A DNA stretch of 64,000 nt from an uncultured Christensenellaceae bacterium (lineage in GTDB: Bacteria > Bacillota > Clostridia > Christensenellales > Borkfalkiaceae). The stretch is taken from NCBI GenBank assembly GCA_910589015.1, contig CAJUSA010000004.1:62001-126000 (forward strand), written 5' to 3'. Shown piece after piece: positions 14,780-24,400 of this stretch. Below the pieces are notes generated by a model. The model was not told where the DNA came from, searched no databases, and worked only from the letters and a program-made list of their open reading frames with translations. The position numbers were made by a program, and so were the translations under genes. Positions within the stretch are counted from its first letter, which is position 1; every line of letters starts with the position of its first letter.

Positions 14780-16582
14780 ATGATGAAGAAGGCAGGAAAG
14801 TTATTGGCGGTCGCGTTGGGCGCGTGTATGTGCGTCGGTGCGGCGGGAGCGTTGGCGGGTTGCGGCGGATTGCCCGAAGGATTCACCGGCATTTCGTTTG
14901 TGTATGAAGCCGATATGTATGCGAATCCTGCGTTTTACGAGCTTGTGAAAGCGTATAACGACGGGCAGGGGCAGACCGATCGGGTAAAGGTCGATCCAAA
15001 ACAAATTTCCGGCGTCGGTACGACCCGTACGACGTACGAAGGACATTGCGAATATAATGTCGCGATGACGGACGAAAACGTTTTCAAGGATATCGCCATG
15101 GACGGACTTTTCGTCAATCTCAACGACTATGTAAAAAATGACGGGTACGATTTATCCGGTGTTGCAACGGGCGCGTTGAATTCTGCGCGCATGACGATTG
15201 GCGGCGCGAATGAAAAAATCAAGGCAGGTGCGGGACAGGATCTGTACGCCATGCCGTTCGGTAGCGAGCCGACGGTGATCTATTATAATAAACGGCACTT
15301 TGAAAATCAAAAAATCAACATTGTTTCCTGTGCGGAAGAAAATCTTGCGGCGCAGTATCCGAAACTTGCGCCGCACGGCTATGCCGAATACTTAAACGAG
15401 CCGTTCAGCGGAGCACAGTCTTCCCAAAATCTTGCGGGCGAAACGGTGTATAAGGTGTTCAATAACCGTATTCCCATGAACTGGGAGGAAACGCGTTACG
15501 TTGCCAAAATGTTCACGAAAGAATATAACGAAACTTCCCCTTCGCAATTCGGTTACGTGAACGAATGGTGGTTCGCGCTCGGTTGGTCGGTCGGCGGCGA
15601 CGCCATCGGCTGGGACGGAGAAAATTACGATTTCACGTTGATGGATAAGACCGCGAACTATCTTGCCGTGCAGGACGTAACGGTGAACGGCAAGCAGTAC
15701 CGCGCGGGTGGAATTGTTTCTTACGAGGATAAGAAAAAGCAAACGGATATCGCAAGCATGGCGGAACTTTACAAGCTTCCTTCGCAGTACGACGCGCAAA
15801 TCGAATTTTTACGCTGCACCATCGGAACGGGCAGCGAAGTCGAAGAGGGCGTAAACGGTTACGGTCTGTTCCCGACCGATCTTGAAAAAATCGGGAATTT
15901 TACGAACGGAACGGTGGCGATGACGGGACTGACCATGAAGGAGTTCAACCGTTTTAACCGCAACCAAAAGGGAAATTTCGACGTGGCGCCCGAACAACAG
16001 TACCGCAAATATGAAGGCGGCAGCGTCTATTACGACGGAGAAAAGTCGTTCGAAAACGAATACTTAAAGGTGGTCGGACAGAAGTACGACGATGAAACGA
16101 AGAGTGAAACGGGCGCGGAGTACAAGGGTGCGATTTTAACGCATGACGGCACGGCGAACGGAACGAAGATCGTCGGCTCGAATAAGGTGATGTCCTCTTA
16201 TTCGTATCTCGTCATTCCGAAAAATTCCGATGCGGAAAAATTCGACGCGGCGTGGAAATTCATCAAATGGGCGTGCGGGGAGGATGCGCAGAAGATTTTG
16301 TCGAAAACCAACCGTTACATACCCGTCAGAAACGCGGCGGCGGATGAGTTTGCCGCGCTTACGGGAAGCTATAACTATTGGGCGCTTGTCAACGCCTCTA
16401 AGAACGGCGATATCGGAGATTGGGCGTACTTCGAAAACGGCGAATGGGTGAACAGATGGTCGGGCGATTATAACGACTATGTGCGGAAAGGGCAATGGAC
16501 GGTTACGCAATTTTTGACTGCCAACGAGAACAGAGCAAAGCAGGATTGCGCGAATACCAATTTCGTCCTTTTGGGGAGGTAA
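14780..16582 (+). CDS. Sugar ABC transporter substrate-binding lipoprotein
   Basis: 600 aa. This is the extracytoplasmic receptor of a CUT1-type importer for oligosaccharides. It has an N-terminal lipoprotein signal with lipobox LAGC near residue 30, then a family-1 solute-binding fold: IVSCAEENL and MPFGSEPTVIYYNKRHFENQ (hinge and ligand-lobe motif, ~155-180), and SYLVIPKNSDAEKFDAAWKFIKWACGEDAQK near the end. It is longer than the usual 420-450 aa, with insertions around residues 250-400. The ATG at 14780 follows AAGGAG; a GTG at 14774 lies within that site. First gene of the importer-hydrolase operon; two permease genes follow at once. The substrate is inferred only from neighbouring hydrolases. 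Confidence 0.87.
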   Translation: MMKKAGKLLAVALGACMCVGAAGALAGCGGLPEGFTGISFVYEADMYANPAFYELVKAYNDGQGQTDRVKVDPKQISGVGTTRTTYEGHCEYNVAMTDENVFKDIAMDGLFVNLNDYVKNDGYDLSGVATGALNSARMTIGGANEKIKAGAGQDLYAMPFGSEPTVIYYNKRHFENQKINIVSCAEENLAAQYPKLAPHGYAEYLNEPFSGAQSSQNLAGETVYKVFNNRIPMNWEETRYVAKMFTKEYNETSPSQFGYVNEWWFALGWSVGGDAIGWDGENYDFTLMDKTANYLAVQDVTVNGKQYRAGGIVSYEDKKKQTDIASMAELYKLPSQYDAQIEFLRCTIGTGSEVEEGVNGYGLFPTDLEKIGNFTNGTVAMTGLTMKEFNRFNRNQKGNFDVAPEQQYRKYEGGSVYYDGEKSFENEYLKVVGQKYDDETKSETGAEYKGAILTHDGTANGTKIVGSNKVMSSYSYLVIPKNSDAEKFDAAWKFIKWACGEDAQKILSKTNRYIPVRNAAADEFAALTGSYNYWALVNASKNGDIGDWAYFENGEWVNRWSGDYNDYVRKGQWTVTQFLTANENRAKQDCANTNFVLLGR

Positions 16583-16585
16583 CGT

Positions 16586-17563
16586 ATGCAGGATAATTAT
16601 GCCCTTCCGTTGAGCGACGAGGAAGTCCAAAAGGAAACGGCGGTGCAGACGGAAAAACCGAACAAGCAAAAACGCAAATTCCGCAGGGAATGGCTGTACT
16701 GCTGGATCGTGGTTTCTCTGCCCATTCTTGGCTATGTGCTTTTTAATGCGTTCCCGATCGGGATTTCGATTGTTTCGATGTTTACGGACATCAAGCACAA
16801 TCAGATTGCGACGATGCAGTGGAATAACTTCGCGCACTTTGCTACCTTCTTCCACGACGCGAAATATCTGAAAGCGCTGGGCATTACGCTGTGGCTGACG
16901 GGCGCGCAGTTTTTATCGCTTTTGATCGCACTCGTCGTAGCGACTCTTCTGAAAACCAAAGTGAAGGGTTCGCGCCTCATGCAGACGCTGTATTTTATTC
17001 CATACATCTGTTCGATCGTTGCGGTCACCATCATGTGGAATCAGATTTTTTCGACGAGCGAGGCGGGCGTGCTCAATACCATTCTCGGCACGCAGATCAG
17101 TTGGCGCGGCGAAGCAAAATACGTTACTTGGTGCATTTTCACGGTTATCGTCTGGCAGGCGCCGGGGTACGGCATCGTCATGTTCACTGCGGCGTTTCTG
17201 GGCGTTGATCCCTGTCTTTACGAGGCGGCGAAAATCGACGGTGCAAACGGCTGGCAGTCCTATACGAAAATCACGCTGCCGCAAATTGCGCCCATGATCC
17301 TGTTTCTCGCCCTTGCGGGCTGGCAGGCGGGACTTGGTACGTTCGATGCGGCGCAGGTCATGGCACCCTTGAACACGTTTACGGGGAACGCCGGTCCCGA
17401 GGATATGGGGCTTACGCTTGCCTATTATAACTATATAAAGGGCATGCAGTTCTCTCATATGGATTACGCTTCCGTCATGAACTGGGCTACGGCGATCATC
17501 AACTTTGCGGGCGCGTTCCTGTTTCTGAAACTGAGAAAAAGAGCGGAGGATAATTTAGGATGA
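16586..17563 (+). CDS. ABC transporter permease, MalF/UgpA type
   Basis: 325 aa. A basic cytoplasmic N-terminus (~40 residues) precedes about six transmembrane helices. The EAA coupling loop that contacts the ATPase reads YEAAKIDGANGWQSYTKITLPQIAPM (about residues 212-237). It starts 3 nt after the binding-protein stop region and overlaps the next permease by 4 nt, so it is part of one heterodimeric importer. No ATPase is encoded nearby. Confidence 0.92.
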   Translation: MQDNYALPLSDEEVQKETAVQTEKPNKQKRKFRREWLYCWIVVSLPILGYVLFNAFPIGISIVSMFTDIKHNQIATMQWNNFAHFATFFHDAKYLKALGITLWLTGAQFLSLLIALVVATLLKTKVKGSRLMQTLYFIPYICSIVAVTIMWNQIFSTSEAGVLNTILGTQISWRGEAKYVTWCIFTVIVWQAPGYGIVMFTAAFLGVDPCLYEAAKIDGANGWQSYTKITLPQIAPMILFLALAGWQAGLGTFDAAQVMAPLNTFTGNAGPEDMGLTLAYYNYIKGMQFSHMDYASVMNWATAIINFAGAFLFLKLRKRAEDNLG

Positions 17564-18462
17564 CGAATGTTGAAAGAAAAAAATTATCCCCCAAAACCAA
17601 GAACGTGCTTTCCAAATGCGGAACGTATTTCGGACTGATCGTATATTTTCTGTTTTTGTTTCTGCCGTTCCTCGTCGTGATTATCACGTCGTTTACGTCG
17701 GATGCGGAAATCGCAAATTCCAAGGGTTTCGTTTGGTTTCCGCATCTTTCGGGGGAAGGCTACCGGATGGTATTCGAATTCGATCCGAATAAGGTCAACG
17801 GCGTGCCGTCGCTTTTGATCGGTTTTTTTAACACCATGTGGCAGACCCTGCTGCCGACGGTGACGGGCTTGTTGGTCAGCGGTCTCGCGGCGTATGCCTA
17901 TGCAAAGTACGATTTTCCCGGCAAGAGCAAGTTTTTCGCTTCGATCATTTTGATGATGACCATTCCCGTTTCGGCGGGAATCACGGGCTATCTCTTTTAC
18001 GGTATGCTCGGCTGGACGAAAGGTGGTGCGTCCGTATTGCCGCTCATCGTTCCGGGGCTGTTCGGCAGCGCGGGCATGATTTTCTTTATCTATCCCTATC
18101 TGAAGGCGTTGCCCGACGGTGTGTTGGAGGCGGCGAAGATCGACGGCATGGGATTTTTCGGGATCTTTTTCCGAATCGTTTTTCCGCTGTCTATGCCCGT
18201 ATTTTTATCGCAGTTTCTGTTCGGGTTCGTGGGCGGCTATAACAACTATTCGGGCGCACTCGTCTATCTTGCCAACCAACGTTCGCTTTGGACGCTGCAG
18301 TTGGCGCTCAATCAGCTCGTAACTTACATCACGGGCGCAGGCGGATACGACAATGTGGCTTGCGCGGCGGCGATCATGGCGCTTGCGCCCCTCGTCATTC
18401 TCTACTGTTTCGTGCAAAAGTACTTCATCGAAGGCGTTACGGTAGGCAGCGTAAAAGGATAA
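17560..18462 (+). CDS. ABC transporter permease, MalG/UgpE type
   Basis: 300 aa with six transmembrane helices. The EAA loop is LEAAKIDGMGFFGIFFRIVFPLSMPV (about residues 188-213), and the C-terminus KYFIEGVTVGSVKG is the usual ending of this family. The start codon overlaps the end of the MalF-like gene (ATGA). It pairs with it to form the channel. The GH43-like gene follows after 15 nt with the site AAGGAGG. Confidence 0.92.
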   Translation: MTNVERKKLSPKTKNVLSKCGTYFGLIVYFLFLFLPFLVVIITSFTSDAEIANSKGFVWFPHLSGEGYRMVFEFDPNKVNGVPSLLIGFFNTMWQTLLPTVTGLLVSGLAAYAYAKYDFPGKSKFFASIILMMTIPVSAGITGYLFYGMLGWTKGGASVLPLIVPGLFGSAGMIFFIYPYLKALPDGVLEAAKIDGMGFFGIFFRIVFPLSMPVFLSQFLFGFVGGYNNYSGALVYLANQRSLWTLQLALNQLVTYITGAGGYDNVACAAAIMALAPLVILYCFVQKYFIEGVTVGSVKG

Positions 18463-18477
18463 AAAAGGAGGAAAGGA

Positions 18478-20397
18478 ATGAATAAAATCTCGAAGGCATT
18501 ATGCATTGCGCTCGGCGCGGCGACGGCTTGCATCTCGGTTGCGGGCTGTTCAAGCGAAAAAGTGCAAAGAACGGTGTACGAATTGCCGTATTACGATGGC
18601 ACGACGTACGAGGAGGGCGCGGAACAGCCCGTTTACAGCTCCGAGCTGTGGCGCAGGAACGACGTGAATAAGGGCGAACCTGATCCGTTTATTTTGGACA
18701 ATACCGAAATCGACGGGTTTTACTACCGCTACGGCACAAACGGAAGCCGTCAGTTCGTGGCGTACCGCTCGACCGATCTCGATTATTGGGTGGATTGCGG
18801 TATTATTTTGCAAAATCCGGACGGGTGGAAGAACGGATGGGCGCCTGAGGTCGTGTACGACGATCCGACCGACGACGGAAAAAACAACGGAACGTATTAT
18901 TTTTATTTCAGCATGACCTATCCCGGGGCGGAAAGTTCAAAGGCATACGATACCCAAAAAGACGCAAACGGCATGAGCGACGCGCCACATTCGTTGTTTG
19001 TGGCGACGTCCAAAAGCCCTTCGGGCCCGTTCACAATGGTCGATTTTACCGACGCGAACAGCTGCGGCGCGGAAAACGTACGCACGATCAATGCGGGCGA
19101 TTACGGCTATGAATGCGCTTATTTGAAAAATATGCTGTTTGAACCGCTCGCAACCAATGCGGCGTGGGCGCAAATCATGCCCGAACGCGTTTCTGTAAAT
19201 TCGGATAAGCTGTGCAACAACATCGATCCCAGTCCGTTTGTCGATCCCGTTACGAAGAAAAAATATCTCATCTTCAATCATGAACGGCAGCCTTCTCCCA
19301 TTCTGATCATGGAAATGGAGAATTGGCTTAAACCCAAACCCGAAACGACCAAAGTGCTCGCCCGCTGCGGATATTACACGGTGGAGGATTACGAAAAAGC
19401 GCAGAGGGGCGAAACGGTGGAAACCTACGAGTTCGAGCAGAGGACGAACAAGGTAAACGAAGGTCCGTTCATGTATTACAATGCGGCAAATCAAAAGTAT
19501 TATCTTACTTATTCCGTGAACGGCTTTCAGGATGCTACCTATGCGGTTGCGCAGGCGGTGTCGGACAACGTGGACGGCGGATTCAGAAAGCTCACGCAGG
19601 CGGAGAACGGACTCATCCTCAGCGCAGACGACGGCGGGAATCAATTTGCCACGGGCACGGGACACCACAGTTTTTTCCATATCGGCGAAAAGCTGTATTT
19701 ATGCTATCACAAGCACACGACGGTGGGCACGGTGGACGACGGCAGACATACCGCCGTGGACGAAGTGAAATTCGTTACCATCAAGGATAAGAACGGCGAG
19801 GATTTAGACGTGATGTATGTGAACGGTCCGACGGTTACGCCGCAACCCGCTATCGTAAAAGGCATGGAATACGCCGATATCTCAGAAAAATTGCAATCGG
19901 TTACGCTCGTAAACGGAGAGCTTGTAAATGGTTCGGATACGAAATGGCTGAACGACGGGCTGCTCTCGTATAACATGAAGCTCAATCAGGATTTCCTGAA
20001 TACCTACGTAAAAGAAACCGAGGTGAGCGAGGAAAGCACGTTCGAGCTGACCTTTAAGGATTACGAAACGATCCGCGGATTTATGATCTATAACTCGAAA
20101 GACCTTTCCAAGGCGTTCCGTAAAATCAAGAACATTGAGTTCGTTACCGAGGAAAACGGCGCGGAGAAAATCTATTATATCAAAGAGCTCGAGCTTGACG
20201 GGAAATCCAATTTCAAATATAACGAGTTCGAACTGATGTACGGGAATTACGTTATCGAAGCGATTGCCTACGGCGGCGGCGTGTATGCGGAATTCAATGC
20301 GCTCAACGTAAAGACCATTCGCTTTACGGTGGAAATCCCTGAAGGGCAGCAAAGCGTCGGGCTTTCGGAAATCGCTGTGATGGGTAAGGTAAATTGA
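18478..20397 (+). CDS. Surface GH43-like glycosidase lipoprotein
   Basis: 639 aa. A lipoprotein signal ends at the lipobox VAGC (~residue 24). A five-bladed propeller follows with the GH43 marks: base D69 in EPDPFIL, a WAPEVVY strand (residues ~120-126) and probable general acid E328 in VNEGPFMYY, plus GTGHHSFF. A C-terminal ~200-aa beta domain, probably carbohydrate-binding, begins near residue 460 (SVTLVNGELVNGSDTKWLNDG). GH43 enzymes cut arabinan, xylan or galactan side chains. It sits on the outer face of the membrane, upstream of other surface proteins in the operon, and would trim the polymer before import. Confidence 0.85.
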   Translation: MNKISKALCIALGAATACISVAGCSSEKVQRTVYELPYYDGTTYEEGAEQPVYSSELWRRNDVNKGEPDPFILDNTEIDGFYYRYGTNGSRQFVAYRSTDLDYWVDCGIILQNPDGWKNGWAPEVVYDDPTDDGKNNGTYYFYFSMTYPGAESSKAYDTQKDANGMSDAPHSLFVATSKSPSGPFTMVDFTDANSCGAENVRTINAGDYGYECAYLKNMLFEPLATNAAWAQIMPERVSVNSDKLCNNIDPSPFVDPVTKKKYLIFNHERQPSPILIMEMENWLKPKPETTKVLARCGYYTVEDYEKAQRGETVETYEFEQRTNKVNEGPFMYYNAANQKYYLTYSVNGFQDATYAVAQAVSDNVDGGFRKLTQAENGLILSADDGGNQFATGTGHHSFFHIGEKLYLCYHKHTTVGTVDDGRHTAVDEVKFVTIKDKNGEDLDVMYVNGPTVTPQPAIVKGMEYADISEKLQSVTLVNGELVNGSDTKWLNDGLLSYNMKLNQDFLNTYVKETEVSEESTFELTFKDYETIRGFMIYNSKDLSKAFRKIKNIEFVTEENGAEKIYYIKELELDGKSNFKYNEFELMYGNYVIEAIAYGGGVYAEFNALNVKTIRFTVEIPEGQQSVGLSEIAVMGKVN

Positions 20398-20407
20398 GGA
20401 GGGCGGT

Positions 20408-21415
20408 ATGAAAAAGAATATGAAACGTTTGGCAGTCGCCGTTTCCATCGGCATGAGCGCGCTTGCGGCGCTTTCGCTTGCGGCTTGCGGAAAAACGGTG
20501 ATCGAATATACCGTAAACCCCGCGCAGGGTTCTTACGCGCCGCAGCAAAAAGCGACCTCGGGCGCGGAGATCGATAGCACGATCGCGCTTGACGGAAAGC
20601 TTGAGGAAAAATTTTACGAAAACAAGAATTGGTTCGAAGCGTCGCGCACGGTAAACGGCAAGACGACAAGGCTGAAAATGACGACGGAAATTGCTCCCAA
20701 GGGCGTGCTGTTCGCCTTCGACGTGGACGACGAATACGCGGTGAGCTGGTATTCGGGCAAGCCAACGGCGTTCAACAGCGGAATTGAAATGTATTTTTCG
20801 TTCGGCGGCGAAACCGAGCCTTTGGGCAACTTGTTCGAACTCGATTTAACGGCGCATGGCGAAATCAACGTGCGCGTGTGGGATCCGGGCAAATTTTCCG
20901 ATCAGTTTCTCAATTATCTCTATTCTTACGAAAACGCGCCCGCTTATGCGATTCAGTTGAAGGGCGGCACGATCGAAAGCGAACAGTGCACGGGCTACAC
21001 CATGGAATATTATCTGCCTTATTCCATGTTGGGTAAAACGAAACGCCCCGAATATGTAAACGTCAATCCCGGCGTGATTTCTTCCACGTCGGACAGATGG
21101 ACGCGCGTCGAGCCGTTTATGTTCGGATTTATGTATAACGATTGCGATTGGGGCAAGACCGAATTGTACCGCTTCGATAAAAACGGATTTGCCGAAAACA
21201 AAATCAACGTTACTTCAACGGGCGGCGGCACAGTACGCGAACAATACGGGCGCGGTTGGTGCAAAAACGGAGAAGTAAGCTTCGTCGTGGAAGCGGGTAA
21301 CGGCAAAACGCTGAAAAGCCTTACCGTGAACGGCGAACCCCAAACGGTGGGCGAGGACAATACGTTTACCGTAGATTGCGGTGGCGATCTGAATATCACT
21401 GCAACGTTCGAATAA
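20408..21415 (+). CDS. CBM9-like carbohydrate-binding lipoprotein
   Basis: 335 aa. The lipobox is LAAC (~residue 26). Residues ~50-240 resemble CBM9/DOMON-type beta sandwiches (STIALDGKLEEKFYENKNWF; GVLFAFDVDDEYAVSWY; SGIEMYFSFGG; YTMEYYLPYSMLG). The last ~75 residues are an InlB/MucBP-like repeat (TVNGEPQTVGEDNTFTVDCGGDLNITATFE). No catalytic residues are apparent, so it probably holds polysaccharide at the surface for the neighbouring enzymes. It starts 11 nt after the GH43-like gene. The ligand is unknown. Confidence 0.72.
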   Translation: MKKNMKRLAVAVSIGMSALAALSLAACGKTVIEYTVNPAQGSYAPQQKATSGAEIDSTIALDGKLEEKFYENKNWFEASRTVNGKTTRLKMTTEIAPKGVLFAFDVDDEYAVSWYSGKPTAFNSGIEMYFSFGGETEPLGNLFELDLTAHGEINVRVWDPGKFSDQFLNYLYSYENAPAYAIQLKGGTIESEQCTGYTMEYYLPYSMLGKTKRPEYVNVNPGVISSTSDRWTRVEPFMFGFMYNDCDWGKTELYRFDKNGFAENKINVTSTGGGTVREQYGRGWCKNGEVSFVVEAGNGKTLKSLTVNGEPQTVGEDNTFTVDCGGDLNITATFE

Positions 21416-21455
21416 AAAAGGAAACAACCGAAAGGTTAAATTTAAGGAGGAAAAA

Positions 21456-24400
21456 ATGAACAAAAAGAAGGCTACAAAGCTGACGGCGCTGAGCGCGATA
21501 TTCACACTCGCCGTGGCGGGCGGAATCATGGCGGGCTGCGGACATTCGCACGATGTTTCGGCGGTCGGCGAAGTTGCGGCGACCTGCACGACCGACGGGC
21601 ATGAAGCGTATTACAAGTGCGGCGGCTGCGACAAGATTTTTAAGGACGCGGACGGCAAGCAGGAAACAACGTTCGAAGAAGTAAAAATCGATAAGATCGG
21701 ACACAACGCCGTACATAAGCCCGCAAAGGATGCCGACTGTACGACGGAGGGCAATGCGGAGTATTGGGGCTGCTCGCGCTGCGACGCGGCGTTTTCCGAC
21801 GCAAATTACACCCCGTACGACGGCGATCCGATTATCGATAAGCTCGGACATTTGAATCTCGATACCAATTACACGCCCTATAAAGCACCTACGCTCGAAG
21901 CGGACGGCGATATCGAGCACTACCACTGCGACCGCTGCGAGAAGGACTTTGCCGACAGCTACGGCGACGAGGAACTCGATAACGTTATTATCGAGAAGCC
22001 CGTCGAGCTTGAGAACGTAGCTCTTACCGTGAAAGACTATAAGGACGGCAAGGAAACGCCGCTCTCGGGCGCGCTCACGCTCGAAGGGCAATACGAGCAG
22101 TCGGCGAGCGGAACGGTGACGGACGGCGCGGCGACGATCGCAAAGGTTTGGTCGATCAAGTACAAGGCAACCTTAGGAGAATACACGGGCGAAGTTAAAT
22201 TCGAAAAGAACAAAACCGACTATACGGTCGTGCTCGAATTTAACTACGCAACGTACACTGGTTCAAGCAAATCGACTACGAACGCCGAAATTCCTCCCGC
22301 AAACAAAAGCCAGATCGACTTGTCGAATGCCAACAACGAAAACCACACGATCACGATGCGCGATTTTACATGGGATACGGTGGACTATACCGAGGCAAAA
22401 CTGAACATTCCGGACGAGGTGAAAAACAGCAAATACGCAACCGTTTCTTTTACGTTGAAATATCTCGACGGCAGCATGTATGGCAATTCGCGCGGCGAAA
22501 GCGGTTTCAACCCGTTGGCGCGTTTCGGTGTGAAGATGACCGCGGAGAACGGCGTATTCGCTCTTATGCACGATAAGGGGTATGCCGAAGCGGGCGGCAC
22601 GACCGATAGGATTATGGCGTGTCCGTTCATGCCGTCGAGCTTTGAAAAGGGCATTTTCGACGGTTACGACGACATGAATACGGCTTCGCTGTTTGCACCC
22701 GTCTCTTCCGCGCTCAAAAACGACGGACTTCCCGTTCGCGTAGTGCGCGCTAATACTTACATTCGTTTGTTCGTGCAGGTAAACGGCGAGTGGACGGAGT
22801 TCGTCAATTATCAGGGGCCCGCAACCTGTTCGGCGAGTGCCGAAACGGATATCCGTCTTGTGATCAACGGGCATGAATGGGAATTCTCGGATATCGAGTT
22901 TTCCTCCGTCGCGCTTGTTCATGAGGAGATTCCCACGACGGCGGGCGCAACCTATAAACCCGATCATATGGTGATAGACGAACAGTATTTCAACGCCGAC
23001 GGCACGCTCACGAGCGAGGCTGCTCTGTCGCTCGAGCTGAAAGAATTTACGCTCTCGTTCGAGGGTTATCGTGACGGCAACAGCTCCGACATTACGACGG
23101 GCACGGTCGAATTCACGAATGAAAGAACGGGGCAGAATTTCTCTGTCGCGCTCGGTGCCGACGGAAAAGCAACGGTGAATTTGCTGGTCGCGGACGACGC
23201 TTACCGTGCGCAGTATGCCTATAAGGTCGTTTGCGGCGATTATTACGACGCCGGCGTCGAGTTCAGAAAGAGTCAGACCAACCCCAAGCTTTGGCTTGAA
23301 TTCAACTATGCAGAATCGACCGGAAACGGGTCAAAGAACAGCAAGGTCGACTTAGTGAACATGAACAATGCAGATCATACGCTCGTTTTGAGCGATTCGG
23401 GCGTATGGGATACGTTGAGCTATACCGAGGCAAAGCTCAATCTTCCTGACGACGTGAAGAACAGCAAGTTTACGACGGTTTCCTTTAAGCTTACGCACGA
23501 CGCTTTGGGATATAACGGGTCGCTCGATGAAAACGCCTTCAATCCCGTTGCGCGCTGGGGCGTAAAGATGACTGAGCGTGGCGGCATAGGGATCAATATG
23601 AACGAAAGCTCGCATATGACCGTGTTCAAACTGTATAAAGCACAGGAGGACAGCACCAATCCCGAAGAGAAGACTCCCGAACAGCCGTTCTGGGGCTGGG
23701 ATAGTCAGAGCGCCGCTTATAACGAATATTTGAAAGAAATTGCTTCGGCGATGCATGGCGGCGGAGGGTTGAACGTTCGCGTGGTGCGCGCCGGCACTTA
23801 TATCCGTATGTTCGTGGAATTGAGAAGCGGCTGGGTCGAACTTTTGAACGAGCAAAACGGTGTGGTCACGGTAGAAGAAAGCGCGCCGACGGATATCCGT
23901 TTCCTGATTCTTGCGCACGAATGGACGTTCTCGCAGATTGACTTTGCAAAAACGGAGCTTAAAGCAGAGGTTTCCGCCTCGACAACCGCGCCCGGTATGC
24001 GTGCGCATATCCAAATCGGCGAGCAGTATTTCAATCCGGACGGAACCCTCACCACGCAGCAAGCGCTCGTCATTCCGCAACTCATCACGATCGACTCGGT
24101 TGCATTGAAACTGACCGATAAAAACGGCGCGGACGTTGCGGCAAATACGGCGGTCGTTCTTACGAACGCCGACGTCGGCACGGTAAACGTTACGGTCGGC
24201 TCAAACGGCGTTATCGCATTGGAAAAGAAGGTTTATGCGGGTTACCCTTATATCGTTACGGTGGCGGGCTATGCGTTCTCTTACGAGGTTACGTTCGGCG
24301 ACGAGGACCAGTATGCAATTCGGCTTGAAGACGCGGTGGATTGGAAGTATTCCGACAAATCGACGCTTACGGTGGAACGGGGCGATTATCCCTCGCATTG